A stretch of 64,000 bases of DNA from Pteria penguin (GCA_035048485.1 CM068586.1:50246433-50310432); one strand, 5' to 3'; shown: positions 11,722 through 23,954, numbered from the stretch's first letter. Notes: generated by a model from the sequence alone, not told the origin. Numbers and translations: made by a program.

Positions 11722-14361
11722 ATTATAGTCCAGACGACAGGAACATAGTAGCTTACAATCCTCTGACCATTATAGTCCAGACGATAGGAACAGAGTAGCT
11801 TACAATCCTCTGACCATTATAATCCAGACGATAGGAACATAGTAGCTTACAATCCTCTGACCATTATAGTCCACACGATAGGAACATAGTAGCTAACAAT
11901 CCTCTGACCATTGTAGTCAAGACGATAGGAACATAGTAGCTAACAATCCTCTGACCATTATAGTCCAGACGATAGGAACATAGTAGCTTACAATCCTCTG
12001 ACCATTATAGTCCACACGATAGGAACATAGTAGCTAACAATCCTCTGACCATTATAGTCCAAACGATAGGAACATAGTAGGTAACAATCCTCTGACCATT
12101 ATAATCCAGACCATAAGAACATAGTAGCTTACAATCCTCTGACCATTATAGTCCAGACGATAGGAACAGAGTAGCTAACAATCTTCTGACCATTATAGTC
12201 CAGACGATAGGAACATAGTAGCTAACAATCTTCTGACCATTATAGTCCAGACGATAGGAAGAGAGTAGCTTACAATCCTCTGACCATTATAGTCCAGACG
12301 ATAGGAACATAGTAGCTTACAATCCTCTGACCATTATAGTCCAGACGATAGGAAGAGAGTAGCTTACAATCCTCTGAACATTATAGTCCAGACGATAGGA
12401 ACATAGTAGCTTACAATACTCTGACCATTATAGTCCAGACGATAGGAACATAGTAGCTAACAATCCTCTGACCATTATAGTCCAGACGATAGGAACATAG
12501 TAGCTAAAAATCCTCTGACCATTATAGTCCAGACGATAGGAACATAGTAGGTAACAATCCTCTGACCATTATAGTCCAGACGATAGGAACATAGTAGGTA
12601 ACAATCCTCTGACCATTATAATCCAGACGATAGGAACAGTGTAGCTTACAATCCTCTGACCATTATAGTCCAGACGATAGGAACATAGTAGGTAACAATC
12701 CTCTGACCATTATAGTCCAGGCGATAGGGACATAGTAGCTAACAATCCTCTGACCCTTATAGTCCAGACGATAGGGACATAGTAGCTAACAATCCTCTGA
12801 CCATTATAATCCAGACGATAGGAACAGAGTAGCTAACAATCCTCTGACCATTATAGTCCAGACGATAGGAACATAGAAGCTTACAATCCTCTGACCATTA
12901 TAGTCCAGACGATAGGAACATAGTAGCTAACAATCCTCTGACCATTATAATCCAGACGATAGGAACATAGAAGCTTACAATCCTCTGACCATTATAGTCC
13001 TAATGATAGGAACATAGTAGCTAACAATCCTCTGACCATTATAGTCCAGACGATAGGAACAGAGTAGCTAACAATCCTCTGACCATTATACTCCAGACGA
13101 TAGGAACAGAGTAGCTAACAATCCTCTGACCATTATAGTCCAAACGATAGGAACAGAGTAGCTAATATTCCTCTGACCATTATAGTCCAGACGATAGGAA
13201 CATAGTAGCTTACAATCCTCTGACCATTATAGTCCACACGATAGGAACATAGTAGCTAACAATCCTCTGACCATTATAGTCCAGACGATAGGAACAGAGT
13301 AGCTAATATTCCTCTGACCATTATAGTCCAGACGAAAGGAACATAGTAGCTAACAATCCTCTGACCATTATAGTGCAGACGATAGGAACATAGAAGCTTA
13401 CAATCCTCTGACCATTATAGTCCAGACGATAGGAACAGAGTAGCTAACAATCCTCTGACCATTATAGTCCAGACGATAGGAACATAGTAGCTAACAATCC
13501 TCTGACCATTATAGTCCAGACGAAAGGAACAGAGTAGCTAACATTCCTCTGACCATTATACTCCAGACGATAGGAACATAGTAGCTTACAATCCTCTGAC
13601 CATTATAGTCCAGACGATAGGAACAGAGTAGCTAACAATCCTCTGACCATTATAGTCCAGACGAAAGGAACAGAGTAGCTAACAATCCTCTGACCATTAT
13701 ACTCCAGACGATAGGAACATAGTAGGTAACAATCCTCTGACCATTATAGTCCAGACGATAGGAAGAGAGTAGCTAACAATCCTCTGACCATTATAGTCCA
13801 GACGATAGGAAGAGAGTAGCTTACAATCCTCTGACCATTATAATCCAGACGATAGGTACATAGTAGCTAACAATCCTCTGACCATTATAGTCCTAACGAT
13901 AGGAACAAAGTAGCTTACAATCCTCTGACCATTATAATCCAGACGATAGGTACATAGTAGCTAACAATCCTCTGACCATTATAGTCCAGACGATAGGAAC
14001 ATAGTAGCTAACAATCCTCTGACCATTAAAGTCCAGACGATAGGAACATAGTAGCTAAAAATCCTCTGACCATTATAGTCCAGACGATAGGAACAGAGTA
14101 GCTTGCAATCCTCTGACCATTATAATGTAGATGATAGGTACATAGTAGCTAACAATCCTCTGACCATTATAATCCAGACGATAGGAATAGAGTAGCTTAC
14201 AATCCTCTGACCATTATAGTCCAGACGATAGGAACATAGTAGCTAACAATCCTCTGACCATTATAGTCCAGACGATAGGAACGTAGTAGCTTACAATACT
14301 CTGACCATTATAGTCCAGACGATAGGAACAGAGCAGCTAACAATCCTCTGACCATTATAGT
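11722..14361. repeat. 47-bp satellite array, ~56 copies
   Basis: A 47-bp unit repeats without interruption for 2.64 kb. Its core is AATCCTCTGACCATTATAGT, followed by CCAGACGATAGGAACATAGT and AGCTAAC. Recurrent variant sites are AACATAGT/AACAGAGT/AAGAGAGT, AGCTAAC/AGCTTAC/AGGTAAC, and TAGTCC/TAATCC. Copies with the same variant combination are scattered, which suggests exchange within the array. The unit shares the 13-mer AATCCTCTGACCA, in opposite orientation, with the 46-bp array that starts about 45 bp downstream. All three forward frames contain stops. Confidence 0.97.
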
Positions 14362-14404
14362 ATGTGGTATAAAAAGTAGGGTATGATTAATGGGAAACGC
14401 ATAA

Positions 14405-15298
14405 GAAATTTATTACAGCACCTGATGGTGGTCAGATGATATCAGGTTTAAGGATATATTACAGCACCACATGATGGTCAGAGGATTTCAGTTTTAAGGA
14501 TATATTACAGCGCCACATGATGGTCAGAGGATTTCAGGTTTAAAAATATATTACAGCGCCTGATGGTGGTCAGAGGATTTCAGGTTTAAGGATATATTAC
14601 AGCGCCTCATAGTGGTCAGAGGATTTCTGGTTTAAGGATATATTACAGCGCCACATGGTGGTCAGAGGATTTCAGGTTTAAGGATATATATTACAGTGCC
14701 TCATGGTGGTCAGAGGATTTCAGGTTTAAGGATGTATTACAGCGCCTCATGGTGGTCAGAGGATTTCAAGTTTTAAGGATATATTACAGCGCCACATGGT
14801 GGTCAGAGGATTTCTGGTTTAAGGATATAGTACAGCGCCACATGGTGATCAGAGGATTTCAGGTTTAAGGATATTACAGCGCTACATGGTGGTAAGAGGA
14901 TTTCTGGTTTAAGGATATACTACAGCGCCACATGGTGGTCAGAGGATTTAAGGTTTAAGGATATATTACAGCGCCTCATGGTGGTCACAGGATTTCTGGT
15001 TTAAGGATATATTACAGCGCCTCATGGTGGTAAGAGGATTTCTGGTTTAAGGATATACTACAGCGCCACATGGTGGTCAGAGGATTTCAAGTTTTAAGGA
15101 TATATTAAAGCGCCACATGGTGGTCAGAGGATTTCTGGTTTAAGGATATATTACAGCGCCTCATGGTGGTCACTGGATTTCTAGTTTAAGGATATATTAC
15201 AGCGCCTGATGGTGGTCAGAGGATTTCACGTTTAAGGATATATTACAGCCCCTCATGGTGGTCAGAGGATTTCTGGTTTAAGGATATACTACAGGGTT
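14405..15298. repeat. 46-bp satellite array, ~19 copies, CTCF-like motif
   Basis: About 19 copies of a 46-bp unit with the order GGATATATTACAGCGCC, ACATGGTGGTCAGAGGATTT, CAGGTTTAA. Main variants are GCCACATGG, GCCTCATGG and GCCTGATGG, and CAGG or CTGG. On the minus strand the common form reads TGACCACCATGTGGCGCTG, which matches 15 of 19 positions of the vertebrate CTCF consensus TGGCCACCAGGGGGCGCTA. Binding is not shown; the motif comparison is from memory. The last copy decays into 'GGTTCCATGGTAGTCAG' at about 15295-15312. Confidence 0.95.
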
Positions 15299-15367
15299 CC
15301 ATGGTAGTCAGTCTATCTGTGCTCTGAATGATTTTCCTCACGTGATAAATCATCTTGTGTCTCCCTA

Positions 15368-15870
15368 TTTGTCCTTCGGATAAGACGGTATAAACCGAGA
15401 CTCCATGTCACGGTATAAACCGAGGAAGTTCTCCACGATATAAAACCGGGATCCGTGTCGTGGCTTAAACCGAGGTCCCATATCGCGGAATAAACCGAGG
15501 TACGGTGACACGGTATATATCATGGCCACCGTGTCACTGCATAAACGAAGGCCCGCGCACGATATAAACCCAATTCCCCATAACATGGTATAACCGAGGC
15601 CCCGTGTCACGATATAACCGAGGCTCCATATCACGATATAGCCGAGGCCCCGTATCACGATATAACCGAGGCCCCGTGTCTCGGTATAACCGAGGGCCCG
15701 TATCACGATATAACCGAGGCCCCTTGTCTCGGTATAACCGAGGGCCCGTATCACGATATAAACGAGATCCCGTATCACGATATAACCGAGGCCCGTGTTG
15801 CGATTTAACCGAGGCTCCGTATCACGATATAACCGAGGCCTCGTATTACGGTTTACGTTATCTCATACTG
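15368..15870 (+). repeat. 24-bp minisatellite inside a SINE core
   Basis: About 20 degenerate copies of a ~24-bp unit (GTATCACGATATAACCGAGG plus CCCC) lie between two pieces of the SINE family described elsewhere in this window. Upstream is TCCTTCGGATAAGACGGTAT (SINE: TCTTTCGGATGAGACAGTAA). Downstream is ACTGCTTCGGTTGGGTCCGT (SINE: ACTGCTTCTGGTGGGTCCGT). The unit itself matches the SINE stretch between them, which reads CGGTAAAAACCGAGGCCCCG then TGTCACGGTA. The short repeat CGGTA at both ends of that stretch offers a simple slippage origin. Left copies (15390-15550) are more diverged than right ones. Confidence 0.85.
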
Positions 15871-16583
15871 CTTCGGTTGGGTCCGTAGCGTAGGACAACA
15901 TTATGAAGCAATGCACCAGACAGGTGCCGCCATCATTTAAGTACCATAATCTTGGTGGTTGGGATAAAACAATAGCAACCAAACAAATAATCAACAAACA
16001 ATTTATACCACAAAGTTCCAGTTTGTTGGTCGTGTATGTTTGTTCCGGTAATTCAATGAAATTTTATCATTCTATTTCGAAATATTTACATATAATATTT
16101 TGGCCGGTTTATTTTAATAAATATACCAAGCGATGTGGTGTAACTGCATTTAGCAAGGGTAATGTCCTATGACATATTTGAAATATTCTGATATTTATTA
16201 TTTTCAAAATACAATAAAAGATGGTCGATGGGCTGTTACGGCACGTGATCGTTTATTACAGGTGGTCGTTAGGACGACAAGTCTAACCCATCATGTCCGA
16301 GAGAATTTAAAACAAAAAAAAAAAAAAAAAAAACTCCATCATCGGGTTTATCAATATAGTGTATAGATTTATACAGCAACTTAAATACATTATGCAAATC
16401 ACTTTTCCGATTGCATCTACGGTGACATAAATACGTCCATCTCTCAATGAAGAGATCCAGATTTTGTCTTCTAGATACGAAGAGAGGATTGGTGATGTAT
16501 GGTGTTGTTCCTTTATCACCTATAGGCGCTAATTATCGCTGTTAGTATAATCTATACAATGTAAGACCGTTTGTCATGTACAA

Positions 16584-16606
16584 TCAAACCTGTTTTGAGC
16601 GGACAA
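16584..16606 (+). mobile_element. Single arm of the 'ACCTGTTTTGAGCGGACA' repeat
   Basis: AAACCTGTTTTGAGCGGACA resembles the arms of the small element at 8502-8680. It lies about 80 bp before the 32-bp array, whose unit also starts AAACCTGTAT. Confidence 0.45.
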
Positions 16607-16683
16607 CGTGGAAAAAAAAAGAATCAAAGAAAGACATATGGATATGTATTTATACAATATAAAAAGCCTTGTACGATGCGTTT

Positions 16684-18108
16684 TATAGTATACTCTAAAC
16701 CCTGTATCTAGAGACCAGTGTATACTATTAAACCTGTATCTAGAGACCAGTGTATACCACAAAACCTGTATCTAGAGACCAGTGTATACTATAAAACCTG
16801 TGTATAGAGACCAGTGTATACTATAAAACCTGTATATAGAGACCAGTGTATACCACAAAACATGTATCTGGAGACCAATGTATACTATAAAACCTGAATT
16901 TAGAGACCAGTGTTTAGTATAAAACCTGAATTTAGAGACCAGTGTATAGTATATAAACTGTATCTATAGACCAGTGTATACTGTAAAACCTGAATTTAGA
17001 GACCGGTGTATAGTATATAATCCGAATTTAGAGACCAGTTTATAGTATAAAACCTGAATTTAGAGACCAGTGTATAGTATATAAACTGTATCTATAGACC
17101 AGTGTATACTGTAAAACCTGAATTTAGAGACCAGTGTATAGTATATAACCTGAATTTAGAGACCAGTGTATACTATAAAACCTGTATCTAGAGACCAGTG
17201 TATACTGTATAACCTGAATTTAGAGACCAGTGTATAGTATATAATTTGTATCTAGAGACTAGTGCATAGTATATAACTTGAATTTAGAGACCAGTGTATA
17301 GTATATAACCTGTAACTACCGGTAGAGACTAGTGCATACTATATAACCTGAATTTAGAGACCAGTGTATAGTATATAAACTGTATCTAGAGACCAGTATA
17401 TACTATACCGGTATATCCTGAATTTAGAGACCGGTGTATAGTATATTACCTGTATCTAGAGACCAGTGTATACTATACAACCTGAATTTAGAGACCAGTG
17501 TATAGGATATAACCTGTATCTAGAGACCAGTGTATACTATATAACCTGAATTTAGAGACCAGTGTATAGGATATAACCTGTATCTAGAGACCAGTGTATA
17601 CATTATAACCTGAACTTAGAAACCAGTGTATAGTATATAACCTGTATATAGAGACCAGTGTATACTATATAACCTGAATTTAGAGACCAGTGTATACCAC
17701 AAAACCTGTATATAGAGCCTAGTGTATACTAGGCTAAATTTGTATATAGAGATCAGTATATACTATAAGACCTGTATATAGAGATCAGTGTATACTATGA
17801 GACCTGTATATAGAGATCAGTGTATACTATAAGACCTGTATATAGAGATTAGTGTATACTATAAGACCTGTATATAGAGATCAGTGTATACTATAAGACC
17901 TGTATATAGAGATTAGTGTATACTATAAGACCTGTATATAGAGATCAGTGTATACTATAAGACCTGTATATAGAGATTAGTGTATACTATAAGACCTGTA
18001 TATAGAGATCAGTGTATACTATAAGACCTGTATATAGAGATTAGTGTATACTATAAGACCTGTATATAGAGATCAGTGTATACTATAAACCAGTATCTAA
18101 AGACCAGT
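16684..18108. repeat. 32-bp minisatellite, ~44 copies, with a 64-bp dimer
   Basis: The unit reads CCTGTATCTAGAGACCAGTG then TATACTATAAAA, with variants CCTGAATTTAGAGACC and ATACTATATAA. Left of about 17750 the copies are mixed. From about 17750 to 18080 they become very uniform, and copies with GAGATCAG alternate with copies with GAGATTAG, giving a 64-bp higher-order dimer repeated about five times. This end is therefore the most recently amplified. Confidence 0.95.
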
Positions 18109-18349
18109 GAAAGGAAGCGAACTCATGCAAGTTGATTTTCAACGGACTGTGAAAATATCCTTCCTTCTCTCATTGTATTCATTCTTTGTTAACCATTCAT
18201 AGATGAATATCATTGAATATTCAAAAGTGTGATTCGCCCATTGATTTCAAATACAATGGCATAACTATTTCTGATACTCAAAAGTAATATTTCACAACTA
18301 TTTACCCTTTTAACAAACATGTACAAACTTAAGTAAACTCATTACCATA

Positions 18350-18386
18350 AAACAATACAATACAATACAATACAATACAATACAAT
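18350..18386. repeat. (ACAAT)n microsatellite
   Basis: Seven uninterrupted ACAAT pentanucleotides. Confidence 0.9.
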
Positions 18387-19545
18387 GCTATACCCCTTAA
18401 CGTTACAATGGTACAATGACGACGCTGAGATGCAATTCAGACACATTGTTTTTTGTAATGAAACCCCACTTTGTTTAATTATAAAACTAGAGCAAGTCAA
18501 GCGGTTTTATAGACTGTTACAGATAGAAAGCTCAAACTTTTGGAATACCCTCAATTTACGTAACCTGGTTTTATTACTTTTTTTTCTATTAAATTTGTTT
18601 TCACCTAATTTTCTTGAATGTTTTATCGAACGGATATTGAAATTGAACCAGTATAGTTTGAACTAATGGATGACAAAATGAAATGTGAGTGATTGAAAGT
18701 CTCGATTTCTGTCACTTCCTGTCGATTCTCTATAAATAGGAATATTTCAGACCCAAGTTCTACATGCCTAACATGGCAAAATTATACCTTCGTCATATAT
18801 GTAGGATAAGAAACGCGATAGATTGGTCCGTTTGTCTTGCGTTGCAACGTGTTCACCTATGTCCATACCATATTCCTTGACATTGTATTATTTGAACATA
18901 TTATATAAATGTTTATATAACATTGTTATATACTGTAATTAATTGCATTTTATTTTATTGTGTTGTGATGAATAATAAATTATTGTATTATATTGTACCA
19001 TATTGTATTATATTGTATCATATTGTATTAAATTATATTATATATTGCTGTACTGTATTGAATGGCATTACTAGTACCGTATATTGTATTATATAGCATT
19101 ATACTGAATTATATCGTATTATTCTAAATATATATAATAATATATAATTGTTATATTGCATAGTATTGTATCGGCGCGGGAATAGATAAAACTATAAAAC
19201 TTAAGCTCAGTCCTTTTTTCATTTCTAGGATTAAAATGTTTAAACCAAAATTGTATCATATTTATATATTATTTATTATATATTATGCATGTAGTAAAAT
19301 GTATTGTATTTTATTGAATCATGTAGTGTTACATTATGGTATTTTATCGTATTATATTGAATCATACCTTGTTAATTACATCGTATTATATTATATTGTG
19401 TTAAAGTGTTATGCGTGGTATAACATTTGAGCTGCAAGATTTTTGCTAAAATGTGTCATAAAAGAGTATATAATATAAATAGCGAATGTTCAATTATCAG
19501 ACAGACGAAAAAAAAAATACCCCAATTTTTATGTTTTCGCCAGAT
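18387..19545. other. AT-rich DNA with degenerate TATTGTATTA repeats
   Basis: Between about 18890-19170 and 19240-19420 the sequence is built from loose copies of TATTGTATTATAT. The frames at 18385-18666 and 19236-19430 fall in this low-complexity DNA or beside it and carry no recognisable domain. Confidence 0.6.
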
Positions 19546-19990
19546 ATTTGACGGTTACAGAAGGAACTGAATTTGGAAATAGTGTCATTCACAGCGTCTT
19601 GAATCCATCAAGACACTCTCGATATAATTCATTGATATCACAAAACAGTTACCATAGCAACGTGTCACATAAGGTTTCTCTGGAAATTAGTATCTCTTGT
19701 GTGAAAAACACCAATTTCCTGAATGCCACAGTGCTCCAGTATTCCAGGACGGCTGCGCTTCGCCGGAGACAATGAACGCGAGGGAAAGAAGTGCCAGGGC
19801 AGGGCTTGTTTCTTGTAGAGCTTTCTTTAATTAGTGAGGCAGGACCTCGCGGCGAATTGTCTCCCTTTGTATTTATACGTCTGTCGTTTTGATTAGTACA
19901 ATGACAGTGCGTCGTAGAGAAGCTGACGGGCCAAGCAGCTTTGTCAAGATTCCTTTGTTATAAAACGTCATTTATAAGCCCGAAAAACGT
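19546..19990. promoter_or_regulatory. Candidate regulatory block (single-copy, GC-richer)
   Basis: This block is non-repetitive and less AT-rich than its surroundings. It holds a perfect X-box match (19648-19661), a TTTAATTAG homeodomain-type site near 19827 and a dense, motif-like texture up to about 19985. The short frame at 19548-19775 has no recognised domain. An uncharacterised exon is the alternative reading. The call rests on contrast with neighbours and motif content only. Confidence 0.25.
19648..19661. promoter_or_regulatory. X-box (RFX-type) match
   Basis: GTTACCATAGCAAC fits GTNRCC(N2)RGYAAC exactly and is close to the palindromic optimum. Confidence 0.35.
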
Positions 19991-20291
19991 CTCATCTGTG
20001 GTTAGGTTTATCTTTCATCTTGACTTTTAATTTTTTTCTTTGTTCAGTTTCCAGTAAATAATGATACTATCTACAAATGCCGGTAGTACATACTGGCTGT
20101 ATGTGTCACATTAAGAATGTGTGCACATTTGTATTGACATTCTCAATTTGTGTCACACATACATCAAGTTCACAATAGCGAGAAGAAGAAAGAAAATATG
20201 TGCACACATGTACTGAGAGTTCATTTACGGGGTGTGCTTACCAGAGTATAAACTAAATTACGACTCTACGAAACTTAATGATTAACATTAC

Positions 20292-20293
<2 letters not shown>

Positions 20294-20341
<48 letters not shown>
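20294..20341. repeat. (AG)n microsatellite
   Basis: About 24 uninterrupted AG dinucleotides. Confidence 0.95.
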
Positions 20342-20345
<4 letters not shown>

Positions 20346-23280
20346 GTGAATGCTATATAAAATCTTGATAATCATAATTCAGAATAAACTGTCATAAAAT
20401 TCTTAGTATTTGATTATTTGTGTTGTGTGTATATTTTATTCGTCTGTTTGTCTATGGCAGCACCCCTCCCTTCCCCTCTTTTGTAACACTGGTCATTAGT
20501 TGTGAACATTTAGAAATAAGTCTTTAATATTTTACATATTTATTTCATGTGACAATAATAGTACCTGCTTGTTGAATTTAAATGTTTGACTTTGTGAACT
20601 TTGGCAGACCTTTGAACAAAATTAACTTTGGTTGCCATCCGTAGTTGTAAACGAGCTGTTTCAAGCTATTCTTCAGATTTTTTTTGGGGGGGGGGGGGTT
20701 TATGTGTTTCGGTTTTGGTTTGTTTTAATTTTTCATAAATCACACCCCTAAACGATTCAACAAACAAAACAGATATAAAAATCAGACTTCGTCGAGTTAC
20801 TCTGAGGAAGGGTATACATATATTTCCAGTCTGTCTTCATAACATCATTCATTTCTGGAACAGATAAAGTGAGTACAAATCATGTAACTATTCAGGAAGG
20901 GATAGCTATCGATATCAAATCTGTAGAGATGTGTTCTCATTCTGTACTGGGTGTAGAGTAAACCGTTTTTATCCGTGTTATCACTTCATGGTCTCCCTCT
21001 CCTCCCATTTATTACCTTCCATAAGATTCTGAAAGTATTAAATGGAATCTAGCGCGAATTCAAGCATTGAATTTCAAAGAAGATTCTGCAAGAGGTTGGG
21101 ATAAATCGCGATTTTGTAACAGTGTTGTCATTCGTTAGAAATTCAAGATCACAGTTCCAAAACCTTCATTGAATTATTGGCTAATTAAGAAACTAGAAAC
21201 TCTGTGTTGGAGATACGGATTGAATCATCGTCCGTGCGCATAACCAGAAAATTTTATAGGAATCACTTCGTTGCATAATTATATTATGGAGAAAGGAAAT
21301 TTTTCAGTGGGCAATTCATGTACAAAGCTAAAAGAAATTCAGGCGCAAAACCAGAAATTACAATTTCATTTCAAGTGCACAACCAGAATTTTAGAGGACT
21401 CAGTTCTTTTAAAATATCCAGACGCAAAACCAGGATATCCAAATTTTCAAAATTCAGACGCAAAACTTTCATTTCAAACTGAAAAACAGAAATTTGATCT
21501 GATTTTAATCAAAATTTAAGAGATTTTAATAGGAATCACTTTGTTGCACAATCATGTAGTTAAAATATGCATCTTTTAGGCACCAAATGAACTTTTAAAT
21601 CAGTGTACGTATGTTTGATATAGGCACAGAAAAACTCAGAAAATTGACCAGGAATCACTTTATTGCAAATTATGGAACACTCAACATTCAAGTATCAAAA
21701 CAATGAAAAATTTCGATCCATATGTCATGTTCTAATTTTTGTATTTACCACCCCCCAAGTAAATTCAAAAATTAGAACATGACACATATGTAAAAGTTAA
21801 AGAAATAAATATCCACAAAATCAAACCTCTTTTTTGATCACAAGAAAATTCATTTGAATTCATTTCATTTCACAACATATATGAGAAAATTCACATTGAA
21901 TCACTTCATTTCACAAATTATATGAGAAAAGCAGTCATGTTTCAGACACACAATTTCAATTCAATTTTAAATTTCATTTTTTATAAGCAAATGAAAAAGT
22001 TCTTTCTGTTTTTATTATTATCCAGGTGCATAACCAGGAAATTTGGAACTTTCAAACACAGAAGCAAGAAAATAATATTTCTGGAAATTGATTTATGTAC
22101 ACCCTAACCCCCAACGGCATCCTATCGCATGTGGCCTCTCCATTTATCAGTAACGTGTCTGACGATTCAGTGTCCAGAACCAAACGCTGTCTCGGGAGTT
22201 CTAATGAAGACAAATATGGACACAGTGTCAACAGAAGCGACACATGTTATCGTGTCGGATCAGAAAGCCCAGGAAATTGTGGAGAAGAGGAGAATCAAAT
22301 CGGGTGCTCATTACATCAGTTTTCCCTAAGGTTTTTTTTCTTACAGCAGAGTCCTATCCCATTTCTACAAACGTGAAAAGTAGAGGGTAGAGGAGGAGGG
22401 GAGATATGTTTTTGTTTAGTATCGTTGGTTTTCACTTAGAACATGGTTGCTCCAGCCAAAACTTTACCAATCAACTACATGTTTTTGTAGTATTTTCAGA
22501 ACCAGGTTTGGCCAAAAGATTTTGACCAATACAATTATAGTAGAGATGCCTCAAAAATGGTAATTAACGAGACGTCTGATTGGTTGATCTTCTGTAGAAC
22601 TATTTTAATGCATCAGGGGCTTTGATTGGATGATATTATTCGATCAATTTATAAATAAAGATTTATTCTGCTGTAAAGTCAAGAATTTTAATCTCATTCC
22701 GTTAATGTAAAGATTTTCTGACCTAAAAAAGTGTTCTTGTTTACATTTGAGAATTGGCAAGTTGGGAAAAGGGGAGGGGTTAAATCTTCTTCCAGCAAGA
22801 TTTTCTCAAAATTAAAGTGAATTACCTACAGTAAACTGTTAAAATTCCGAAAGAGGAGGAACTGACAAACATATTGATATAAATATGGGTTGTATAAAAC
22901 CAAGAGATAAAGCAATAAATCTTGCTAGAAATTTGGTAATTTCACTTGGGAACCAATGGGAAAAAGAATTACTATGGTTTGACCACATACTAACCCGAGA
23001 CGGACGTAGAACTGGATAAAGAAAGGGGGCAGTTTGTCTTAAAGCCTCAAATGTTAAAAGCGCAGACGCACACATTTATACCCTTCATACGTCTCTGAAC
23101 AGATATGCTTTGTAACAAATTTAGTGATATATTTTGTGTGTGATTATGAAGATGAGGGTGCACAAAGGATCCAACCCACTGTCTATACCCTCTGCCAATG
23201 ATAAAGAAGCAGACGACAAGGGGCGGTTCAAAGTCGAAGTAGAAAATATAAGAGAAGATGGTTTACGGTAAATTTAGGTT
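20342..23280. other. AT-rich DNA with weak internal repeats, no gene recognised
   Basis: From about 21257 to 21910 the phrase 'GGAATCACTT.(G/A)TTGCA' returns at about 21259, 21533, 21651 and, weaker, 21897, with 'CAGGCGCAAAACCAG'-type motifs between, pointing to an old degenerate repeat. A G run lies at about 20687-20699. Frames at 21271-21519, 22095-22376 and 22839-23075 show no known domain. Confidence 0.45.
21719..21790. repeat. Long hairpin: 30-bp stem, 10-nt loop
   Basis: Left arm 21719-21748 (CATATGTCATGTTCTAATTT...) is the inverted copy of right arm 21759-21790, apart from a 2-base insertion and one mismatch. The loop is CACCCCCCAA. An RNA copy of either strand would fold into a single near-perfect stem. 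It may be a short palindromic transposon remnant, or less likely a small-RNA precursor. Confidence 0.8.
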
Positions 23281-23282
23281 AT

Positions 23283-23311
23283 ACATACATATATATATAT
23301 ATATATATATT
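23283..23311. repeat. (AT)n microsatellite
   Basis: About 14 AT dinucleotides. Confidence 0.9.
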
Positions 23312-23954
23312 ATGAAACATGAAAACTGGATGAAACTGCTTCAGCCCGGGCGTACGTCCCCATTTAAATTCTTCATTGGTAATGTAGCAGACGACATCAA
23401 GAAAAGTTGAAGCTTTATGACCACATCCGACATAAGCAATATACATCGGGATCGAGATGCGAGGGTAATGCGATGATAAGACTTAATGCACAATGTCAGC
23501 TAATACTGCGAGGAGATTAGAAGCAGAAAGTCGACCGGAACCTCAGAATCTGAGGCTATCTCCTCCAGACCACCCATAGACTCATATATCCGTGTTTTAT
23601 CTATCTTTCTGGGAATTTGGTTTCCTGTATATATCTTTTATGTAGTATTATAAAATAGTGCAAGTTTAAAACGTCTATATTTCTATGAATTTGGATCCCC
23701 TTTTTAATCTTCCATGTAATATTTAGAAAATACTGCATGCTTGGTATTTGTGGTTTTTGCGAAGTTAAGATATTGTGAGAACAGTTAAATACTTAAAATT
23801 ACGTCGGCAGATCCAGCATGATCGATAGAGGTGGAGGCGGATCTAGCAAGAGAAGTAGAGGTGGATCCAGCAAGAGGAATAAAGGTGATGAAGATGATGT
23901 CCACGTTACAACGAGGTAGCCAGTTACAATTTAAATTACTAAAAAGGCAGATGA

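Noticed and set aside
11722..14361. CRISPR-like regular repeats
   Set aside because: There is no spacer diversity: the whole 47-bp unit repeats. The genome is eukaryotic in character and no cas genes are present.
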